A program made the position numbers and the translations under genes. This document shows, piece by piece, positions 58,792 through 64,000 of a stretch of DNA of 64,000 bases. Below the pieces are notes generated by a model. The model saw only the letters and a list, made by a program, of their open reading frames with translations, made no database searches and was not told the origin of the DNA. The DNA comes from CAWIXB01 sp963839955 (GTDB taxonomy: Bacteria > Actinomycetota > Actinomycetes > JACCUZ01): assembly GCA_963839955.1 (NCBI GenBank), contig CAWIXB010000001.1, positions 124,001 through 188,000 of the forward strand. Reading direction: 5' to 3'. Within the stretch, counting starts at the first letter, position 1; the number at the start of each line of letters is the position of its first letter.

Positions 58792-59109
58792 ATGTGTGGC
58801 GCTAAGACCGGGGGCCTCTCGACCGAGGGCCTCGACCTGACCGACCAGGCGGTCGTGCAGGGCGTCGTGACCCGCGGCGGCGAGCCCGTCGCGGGCGCGT
58901 ACGTCCGGCTGCTCGACCGCAACGGCGAGTTCACCGCCGAGGTGCCGACGTCCGCGTCAGGTGCGTTCCGCTTCTTCGCGGCGCCGGGCACCTGGACGGT
59001 GCGCGCTCTGGCACCTCAGGCGGACACCGTCGACCGGCAGGTCATCGCCAACCTCGGCGCCGTCGCCGAGCTCGACGTCGAGCTCACCACCACCGTCACC
59101 CCCACCTGA
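58792..59109 (+). CDS. DUF1416 protein
   Basis: 105 residues beginning MCGAKTGG, the DUF1416 hallmark Cys near the N-terminus. The rest is a beta-sandwich-like domain (VVQGVVTRGGEPVAGAYVRLLD, FRFFAAPGTWTVRALAP) resembling carboxypeptidase-regulatory or transthyretin-like folds. It is almost always adjacent to the sulfurtransferase in actinobacteria, so it is presumed to act in the same sulfur pathway. Biochemical role unknown. Confidence 0.88.
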   Translation: MCGAKTGGLSTEGLDLTDQAVVQGVVTRGGEPVAGAYVRLLDRNGEFTAEVPTSASGAFRFFAAPGTWTVRALAPQADTVDRQVIANLGAVAELDVELTTTVTPT

Positions 59110-59153
59110 CCATCAACTTCCGCAACAACCCCACGTCCCACCAGCAACTTCTC

Positions 59154-59206
59154 CGGTGATCATGCAGTTGTGCAGGTGATCGGGCTGCACAACTGCATGA
59201 TCACCG
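59154..59206. repeat. Perfect 22-bp hairpin made of the IR core sequence
   Basis: 59154-59175 is exactly complementary to 59185-59206 (9-nt loop GTGATCGGG). Each arm is the same core that makes up the 82-bp repeats near 46.8 and 48.0 kb. It lies between DUF1416 and a small membrane protein gene and could serve as a terminator. Confidence 0.85.
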
Positions 59207-59244
59207 CTGAAAGGTTGCCTGAGGGGGTTGGTCCCGAGGGCGAA

Positions 59245-59250
59245 TAGACT
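59245..59250 (+). promoter_or_regulatory. -10 box of a leaderless small-protein transcript
   Basis: TAGACT, 7 bp before GTG at 59258, giving an apparently leaderless start. Confidence 0.5.
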
Positions 59251-59257
59251 CGGGGGC

Positions 59258-59359
59258 GTGCTGGAAGCCGTCTCGACCTCGCTGCTCATCGCCGCGTTCC
59301 TGCTGATCGCGGCGGGCGGGGGCTTCGTCGTCTACCGGCTCTTCAAGGGTGAGGACTAG
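59258..59359 (+). CDS. 33-residue single-pass membrane protein, leaderless
   Basis: GTG at 59258 to TAG at 59357-59359. The chain begins VLEAVSTS, has one membrane helix at about residues 8-26 (LLIAAFLLIAAGGGFVVY) and ends in RLFKGED. The -10 box TAGACT is 7 bp upstream. It precedes the nitrobindin-like gene by 6 bp, and I recall a similar short membrane protein in this place in other actinobacteria. Function unknown. Confidence 0.65.
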   Translation: MLEAVSTSLLIAAFLLIAAGGGFVVYRLFKGED

Positions 59360-59365
59360 TAGGCC

Positions 59366-59863
59366 GTGCAACTGCGTACCGATCTGCCTGCCGAGCTGGT
59401 CCCGGTGAGCTGGCTGCTGGGCACTTGGCGGGGCGTGGGCGTCGGCGGTTACCCCGACGTCGAGGAGTTCCGCTTCGGCCAGGAGATCGTCTTCTCCGAG
59501 TTCGGCAAGCCGGTGCTCCACTACATCAGCCGCAGCTGGCTGCTCGACGACGACGGCAACGAGGTACGCCGCCTCGCCCAGGAGACGGGCTACTGGCGGC
59601 CCAAGGGGGCCAACGTCGTCGAGGTGATGCTGGCCCACCCCACCGGGTACGCCGAGATCTGGCTCGGCGAGGTCGACGGCGCCAAGATCGAGATGCACAC
59701 CGACATCGTCGCCCGCACCGAGACCGCCAAGGAGTACACCGCCGGGCACCGCCTCTACGGCCTCGTCGACGGCAAGCTGCTCTGGGCCTACGACATGGCC
59801 GCGGTCGGTCAGCCGCTCCAGCCCCACCTGTCCGCGACGTTGCAGAGGGCTGAGCTCACGTGA
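59366..59863 (+). CDS. Nitrobindin-like heme-binding beta-barrel protein (DUF1794)
   Basis: 165 residues from GTG at 59366. The signature GTWRGVG is at residues 19-25, and LQPHLSATLQR carries His154, the position of the heme-binding His I recall in the M. tuberculosis homologue (Rv2717c family). The fold is a ten-stranded fatty-acid-binding-like barrel, and the family binds heme and reacts with NO or peroxynitrite. The stop codon overlaps the next start (GTGA). Confidence 0.85.
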   Translation: MQLRTDLPAELVPVSWLLGTWRGVGVGGYPDVEEFRFGQEIVFSEFGKPVLHYISRSWLLDDDGNEVRRLAQETGYWRPKGANVVEVMLAHPTGYAEIWLGEVDGAKIEMHTDIVARTETAKEYTAGHRLYGLVDGKLLWAYDMAAVGQPLQPHLSATLQRAELT

Positions 59864-60282
59864 GCGACACCGATCGGTCACTGACCAGCAGGTTGCGCGC
59901 CCGCGGCTACCGCATGACCCCGCAGCGCCAGCTCGTCCTGGACGCCGTCTCCGAGCTTCGCCACGGGACGCCCGAGGAGATCGGGGTGCACGTACGGCGC
60001 TCGGCCGGCGCCGTCAACAACTCGACGGTCTACCGCACGCTCGAGCTGCTGGAGGGCCTCGGCCTGGTCACCCACACCCACCTGGGTCACGGAGCGCCGA
60101 CCTATCACGAGGCCACCGACGACGACCACCTCCACCTGGTCTGCCGCGACTGCGGCAAGGTCACCGAGACGGACTCCGCCGTCGCCGACGCCTTCGTCAC
60201 GCGGCTCGCCGAGCTGCACGGCTTCGAGACCGACGTCGCCCACTTCGCGATCTACGGCCGCTGCCGCGAGTGCTCGTCGTGA
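59860..60282 (+). CDS. Fur-family metal-dependent regulator
   Basis: 140 residues, start GTG overlapping the nitrobindin-like stop. The winged helix lies at about residues 8-85 (YRMTPQRQLVLDAVSEL, NNSTVYRTLELLEGLGLV), then HLHLVCRDCGKV with the first metal His/Cys set and RCRECSS giving a second CxxC pair for structural zinc. Whether it senses Fe, Zn or peroxide (Fur, Zur or PerR) cannot be decided from the motifs. Operon position with a heme protein and YgfZ-like protein suggests iron. Confidence 0.85.
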   Translation: MSDTDRSLTSRLRARGYRMTPQRQLVLDAVSELRHGTPEEIGVHVRRSAGAVNNSTVYRTLELLEGLGLVTHTHLGHGAPTYHEATDDDHLHLVCRDCGKVTETDSAVADAFVTRLAELHGFETDVAHFAIYGRCRECSS

Positions 60283-61223
60283 CCAGTCCGCTGCTCTCAC
60301 GACCGGGTGCGGTGCCGGCAGACGCGCCCGACGAGGCCGTGGCCGGGCACTACGGCGACCCGTTCCGCGAGCAGCGCAGGCTCGCAGAAGGGGAGGGCGC
60401 CGTCGACCTGTCCCACCGCCCGGTCGTGCGCATCGGCGGTCCCGACCGGCTGACCTGGCTGCACTCGCTGACCTCCCAGCACCTCGAGGCCCTCGTCCCG
60501 GGTACGCCGACCGAGGCGCTGGTCCTGAGTCCGCACGGCCATGTCGAGCACGTTCTCTACCTCGTCGACGACGGTGAGGCGGTCTGGGCGCACGTCGAGC
60601 CCGGCACCGCCGACACGCTGGTCCACTACCTCGAGATGATGCGGTTCTGGTCGAACGTCGAGGTCGACGACGTGTCCTCGTCCTACGCCGTGGTGCTGCT
60701 CCCACCCGGCGCCGACCCGGGCGACGGCCTGGTCACCCGGGCCACGGAGTACGGCGTGGAGGTGTTCGTCCCGCGTGAGCGTCTCGAGGAGATCGTGGAC
60801 GCGCACGGCGGGCCGGTCGGGCTGTCGGCGCTCGAGGCGTTGCGGGTGGCGGCGGGGCGGCCACGGCTGGGGTTCGAGACCGACCACCGCACGATCCCGC
60901 ACGAGGTCGGTTGGCTCGCGACGGCAGTCCACCTCGACAAGGGGTGCTACCGCGGCCAGGAGACCGTCGCCCGCGTCCACAACCTCGGCAAGCCACCACG
61001 CCGCCTCGTGCTGCTGCACCTCGACGGCAGTGACTCGCAGCTGCCCGCACACGGTGACCCGGTCCAGGCCGACGGCGCGGACGTGGGCTTCGTCACCAGC
61101 GCCGCGCGCCACCACGAGCTCGGGCCGATCGCCCTCGCCCTGGTCAAGCGCCGCATCGCGGAGGACGTCCCGCTGGTGGCCGGTGGGGTGGCGGCGGCGC
61201 AGGAGACCCTCCCCGCCGCCTGA
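60279..61223 (+). CDS. YgfZ-type folate-binding iron-sulfur assembly protein
   Basis: 314 residues from a GTG that overlaps the fur stop (GTGA). A GcvT-like fold with the YgfZ signature KGCYRGQETVAR near residue 225. Seen also: LTSQHLEALVPGTPTEALVLSPHGHVEHVLYLV, which matches the folate-binding N-domain. YgfZ helps repair or mature certain Fe-S enzymes with tetrahydrofolate. It is translationally coupled to the Fur-like gene. Confidence 0.87.
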   Translation: MTSPLLSRPGAVPADAPDEAVAGHYGDPFREQRRLAEGEGAVDLSHRPVVRIGGPDRLTWLHSLTSQHLEALVPGTPTEALVLSPHGHVEHVLYLVDDGEAVWAHVEPGTADTLVHYLEMMRFWSNVEVDDVSSSYAVVLLPPGADPGDGLVTRATEYGVEVFVPRERLEEIVDAHGGPVGLSALEALRVAAGRPRLGFETDHRTIPHEVGWLATAVHLDKGCYRGQETVARVHNLGKPPRRLVLLHLDGSDSQLPAHGDPVQADGADVGFVTSAARHHELGPIALALVKRRIAEDVPLVAGGVAAAQETLPAA

Positions 61224-61226
61224 GGC

Positions 61227-61652
61227 TCACAGGTCGAGCAGCAGGGTCACCGGTCCGTCGTTCACGAGCGCAACCGCCATGTCGGCTCCGAACCGGCCGG
61301 TGTGCACCTGGGCGCCGCGGGCCCGCAGCGTCTCGACGACGTGGTCGACCAGCGGCTCGGCCACCTCACCGGGCGCCGCCGCGTTCCAGGTCGGTCGGCG
61401 GCCCTTGCGGGCGTCGCCGTAGAGGGTGAACTGGCTGATGACCAGGATCGGTGCCGACACGTCGGCCGCGGACCGTTCGTCGCGGAGCAGCCGAAGCTCG
61501 TGAATCTTGACCGCGAGCCGCGCAGCAACAGCCTCGTCGTCGCCATGGGTCACGCCGACGAAGACGCAGAGACCGGGGTGGTCGAGCCGGGCGACGACCT
61601 CACCCGCGACCGTCACGCTGGCCTCGGTCACTCGTTGCACGACAGCTCGCAC
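61227..61652 (-). CDS. dtd: D-aminoacyl-tRNA deacylase
   Basis: 141 residues, start GTG at 61652. The family motifs SQFTLYGDARKGRRP (residues 73-87) and the Gly-cis-Pro-bearing NDGPVTLLLDL at the C-terminus are complete. It hydrolyses D-aminoacyl (and mischarged Gly) tRNAs in the cytoplasm. Convergent with the YgfZ-like gene, with a 3-bp gap. The start is probable because the canonical opening is MRAVVQRV. Confidence 0.92.
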   Translation of the reverse strand: MRAVVQRVTEASVTVAGEVVARLDHPGLCVFVGVTHGDDEAVAARLAVKIHELRLLRDERSAADVSAPILVISQFTLYGDARKGRRPTWNAAAPGEVAEPLVDHVVETLRARGAQVHTGRFGADMAVALVNDGPVTLLLDL

Positions 61653-61677
61653 GGCCGCCCATGCTGCCGTACGGCGG

Positions 61678-62982
61678 TCAGCCGCGGGTGAAGAGGCCCT
61701 TGCGCTTCTTCTTGCCGGCGTCGGGCGTGGCGCTGGTGTGACGGCCAGGGCGGGAGCTTGGCGTAGCGGGCGCCTCGGGCTCGGCGGGGTCGTCCGGCTC
61801 GTCGCCGAGATGAGCCAGCTCGCGCAGCAGCATCGCGTTGTCGGCCTGGTCGCGGACGACCATCGGCTCCGGCGACTGCTCGCCGTCGGGCTCGGGTTCG
61901 GCCACGGGCAGGCGAATCGGCTCGACGATCTCTTCCTCGTCGACCGGCATGCGCAGCGGCTCGGAGCGGTTCAGGTCGGTCAGCAGGCTGGTGGCGCGTG
62001 AGACGCGCAGGCTGGTCTCCCTCGAGTTCTCGGGGTGCGGCTCCGCGACCTTCTCGGCCGAGACGCTCTCCGGAGGGTCGGCGAGAGCCCGTTCCGCGTC
62101 CTCGACGGCGCGCTGGATCTGCTCTGCCGCACGACGTTCGGCCTCTTCGCGGACGGCCTGCTCGGCCTCCGCGAGTTCGGCAGCTTCGAGCGCGACGACC
62201 GACAGGACGAGCTCGGTGGTCGCGACGGCGGCGTCGTCGACCTCAGGGGCCTCCGTTGCCGTGCCGGCCGGGGTTGCGGCGGCACCCGTTTCGAGCAGGC
62301 CGGCCGCGGCGAGCGCCATGACGACCTGGCCGGTCTCGTAGAGGGTGAAGCCGCACTCGCTGGCGAGCTGGGCCACCGAGCGGGTGCCGTCGACCTTGCA
62401 GTACAGCGCCCACTCGTTGCCGCCGAGGGCATCGTCGGCGGGGGGAGCGCCCGGCGCGTGCCAGGGCATGGCGTCCGGGCCGCCGGTCGCAGCGACGATG
62501 GCCTCCCACGTGACCGCGCGGTCGCGCAGCTCGTCCATCAGCTTCGCCACCGACGTGGGAGGGGCGACGTCCTGGCGGGTCTTACGGCCCTTCTTGAACT
62601 TCCATGCGGCCACCGGCCAGCCGAGCAGGTCGGCCAGCGCGTCCTTGAGGTGCTCGACCACGAACTCCTCGACCACGGCCAGGTCGACGTAGTCAAGGTG
62701 CACCAGCAGCTCGCCGAGGCGCCAGCCCTGCAGCTCGGTGCGTTGGATCTCGAGCGCTTCGGCCAGGGCCTCGGGAGCCAGGGCGCCGCGCGAGAGCAGG
62801 CGTACGCCGAGCATGGTGCGCCGGCCGGGAACGAACACGGAGTAGATCTCGCCGTCGCGCAGGTAGACCTCGGCCTCGTCGCCCTGCTGGTCGCGGACGC
62901 GCAGGCACCCGGTCGCGGCTTCGTCGGCCAGCTTGGTCAGCACGGCCTCGAGGGAGTCGGCGAGCACGACGGGCTCTGGCAC
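61678..62982 (-). CDS. DUF4388-containing protein, possible signalling component
   Basis: 434 residues, AAGGGAG upstream of the ATG. An N-terminal DUF4388 domain (about 5-140: LEAVLTKLADEAATGCLRVRD, EVYLRDGEIYSVFVPG, LGVRLLSRGALAPEALAEAL) is followed by a middle winged-helix-like region (165-255) and a long Ala/Glu-rich tail ending in GKKKRKGLFTRG. DUF4388 occurs in PatA-like and GTPase-associated signalling proteins. The upstream region holds the 35-bp element shared with the GGDEF-EAL intergenic region. Molecular function unknown. Confidence 0.82.
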   Translation of the reverse strand: MPEPVVLADSLEAVLTKLADEAATGCLRVRDQQGDEAEVYLRDGEIYSVFVPGRRTMLGVRLLSRGALAPEALAEALEIQRTELQGWRLGELLVHLDYVDLAVVEEFVVEHLKDALADLLGWPVAAWKFKKGRKTRQDVAPPTSVAKLMDELRDRAVTWEAIVAATGGPDAMPWHAPGAPPADDALGGNEWALYCKVDGTRSVAQLASECGFTLYETGQVVMALAAAGLLETGAAATPAGTATEAPEVDDAAVATTELVLSVVALEAAELAEAEQAVREEAERRAAEQIQRAVEDAERALADPPESVSAEKVAEPHPENSRETSLRVSRATSLLTDLNRSEPLRMPVDEEEIVEPIRLPVAEPEPDGEQSPEPMVVRDQADNAMLLRELAHLGDEPDDPAEPEAPATPSSRPGRHTSATPDAGKKKRKGLFTRG

Positions 62983-63067
62983 GGCGGCTCCCTTCGCGAG
63001 AAATGGGTCGGCACGGCGTTCGACCGGCGTCTGAGCACATGCCCGGTCCCCTGAGGCATCGGCAGGA

Positions 63068-63102
63068 GCCGACCGGGTGTTTAGCCCAATTGGGCGTCAG
63101 CC
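63068..63102 (-). promoter_or_regulatory. 35-bp element upstream of the DUF4388 gene
   Basis: On the minus strand, 30 of 35 bases match 41661-41695. The shared block starts GGCTGACGCCCAATTGG and continues CTAA...GGTCGG. In this copy CTAAACA followed 16 nt later by GCCGATG resembles a FliA/sigma-28-type promoter. Confidence 0.45.
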
Positions 63103-63121
63103 TCGTGGGACCATCACCCCC

Positions 63122-63976
63122 ATGAGCGCTCCGCCGCGCACGATGATCACCGTGGCTCCGACGGGGGCCGAGACGGCGAAGGCGGACGCTCCTGGGCTCC
63201 CGGTCACGCTGGCCGAGCTGGTCGCGGCTGCGCAGGCCTGCGAGCAGGCCGGGGCCGCCATGGTCCACGTGCACATCCGCGACGACGCGGCGGAGCCCAC
63301 GCTCGATCTCGGGCGGCTGCGCGAGACGGTCGCCGCGCTGCGGGCGAGCACCACCCTCGTCGTCCAGCTCAGCACCGGCGGGGCGGTGACCGACCCCTTC
63401 GAGCACCGGCTGCGCGTCCTCGACGCCGAGCCCGACTCCTGCTCCCTTACCTGCGGCACGGTGAACTTCGGCGACGACGTCTTCTCGAACCCCTGGCCCT
63501 TCATGGCCGAGCTCTACCAGCTCGCCCAGGCCCGCGAGGTCGTGCCCGAGTTCGAGCTCTTCGACCTCGGCCAGGTCGCCGCGCTGCACCGCCTTCTCGA
63601 CACCTACGGCCCGCCGTACGGCGGGCAGGTGCACGCCGACCTCGTGATGGGCGTCCCCGGCGGCATGCCCGGGACGGCGGCCGCGCTGGTCGCCACGGTC
63701 CAGGCGCTGCCCACGGGCGCCTCCTGGTCGGCGACCGGCGTCGGCCGTACGTCGCTGCCGGTGTCCCTCGCCGCCCTGTCCGCCGGGGGCCATCTCCGGG
63801 TCGGCATGGAGGACACCCTGACCTTCGCCCGGGGCCGCCCTGTCGCGGATAACGCCGAGCTTGTTGCACGCGCGGCTACGCTCTGTGAAGTGGCCCAGAG
63901 ACCACCCATGACGCCGGACGAGGCCCGCGCCCTGCTCCACGTCAAGGACCGCCACCCGGCTCGCGTCGCCGGCTGA
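63122..63976 (+). CDS. BKACE-family (DUF849) enzyme, beta-keto acid cleavage type
   Basis: 284 residues from ATG at 63122. A TIM-barrel of the BKACE/DUF849 family: ITVAPTGAETAKAD at the start, AAMVHVHIRDD with zinc-binding His49 and His51, LVVQLSTGGA, and HADLVMGVPGGMPG near residue 195. Family members cleave 3-oxo acids with acetyl-CoA using zinc. The Glu ligand and substrate loop are present in position, but substrate specificity is open. Leaderless or weak ribosome site. It is divergent from the DUF4388 gene. Confidence 0.85.
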   Translation: MSAPPRTMITVAPTGAETAKADAPGLPVTLAELVAAAQACEQAGAAMVHVHIRDDAAEPTLDLGRLRETVAALRASTTLVVQLSTGGAVTDPFEHRLRVLDAEPDSCSLTCGTVNFGDDVFSNPWPFMAELYQLAQAREVVPEFELFDLGQVAALHRLLDTYGPPYGGQVHADLVMGVPGGMPGTAAALVATVQALPTGASWSATGVGRTSLPVSLAALSAGGHLRVGMEDTLTFARGRPVADNAELVARAATLCEVAQRPPMTPDEARALLHVKDRHPARVAG

Positions 63977-64000
63977 CCGAAACGTCACGAGGAAGCACGG

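Overview
The window is high-GC actinobacterial chromosome. The evidence is a mycothiol synthase (mshD), a GlnR-type orphan regulator, DUF1416 and DUF4395 proteins, a VapBC45-type toxin-antitoxin pair, many GTG starts, apparently leaderless starts 7 nt after a TANNNT box, and tRNA genes mostly without an encoded CCA. Gene order (pit, pstBACS, mshD, 5'-nucleotidase, glnR, MoaD-like, thioredoxin, DUF4395, sulfurtransferase, DUF1416, nitrobindin-like, fur, ygfZ-like, dtd) is the kind seen in Streptomyces and Nocardioides relatives. A soil actinobacterium of the Propionibacteriales/Nocardioidaceae type is my best guess, from memory of gene order only.

Layout. 1-4.4 kb: accessory genes (two alpha/beta hydrolases, a GNAT-like protein, a metallo-beta-lactamase-fold protein) with a short sequence repeated three times in the gaps. 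4.4-5.6 kb: arsenic module (ArsR repressor, small protein, ArsI/CadI-type dioxygenase) around one promoter/operator. 5.6-9.8 kb: secreted FG-GAP protein, tRNA-Phe/Asp/Glu, membrane metallophosphoesterase, small zincin. 9.8-14.5 kb: structured leader and membrane PAS-GAF-GGDEF diguanylate cyclase, ATP-dependent DNA ligase, coiled-coil protein, tRNA-Lys. 14.5-16.9 kb: decayed accessory island (IS481-like end, VapBC45 pair, frameshifted SnoaL-like and DoxX-like genes). 16.9-18.6 kb: YihY membrane protein and a RibD/DHFR-like reductase.

18.7-28.4 kb: a gamma-glutamylation amine-catabolism cluster. It holds a glutamine-synthetase-like ligase, aldehyde dehydrogenase, SDR, APC permease, kinase-like phosphotransferase, FAD/GcvT fusion oxidoreductase and PuuD-like hydrolase, in the logic of the E. 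coli Puu pathway. 29.7-38.0 kb: a mannoside-use cluster (GH38 alpha-mannosidase, complete ABC sugar importer with its own ATPase, PHP-domain hydrolase). 38-43 kb: Tat-exported dioxygenase-like lipoprotein, GGDEF-EAL protein, zinc-ribbon protein, LuxR regulator. 43-46.8 kb: small secreted protein, PrsW protease, PhoU-like protein and Pit phosphate carrier.

46.8-48.1 kb: one AbiEi/nuclease-fold gene bounded by an 82-bp inverted repeat (78/82 identical), inserted between pit and pst. This is the most unusual structure here, and its core repeat recurs at 59.15 kb as a perfect 22-bp hairpin. 48.1-51.8 kb: pstSCAB with a PHO-box-like site. 51.9-57.2 kb: mshD, 5'-nucleotidase, glnR, MoaD-like, membrane protein, thioredoxin. 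57.2-59.1 kb: a tandem hairpin array, then a leaderless cysteine-ending leader peptide ahead of the DUF4395-sulfurtransferase-DUF1416 operon. 59.2-64 kb: small membrane protein, nitrobindin-like protein, Fur, YgfZ-like protein, Dtd, DUF4388 protein and a BKACE-family enzyme.
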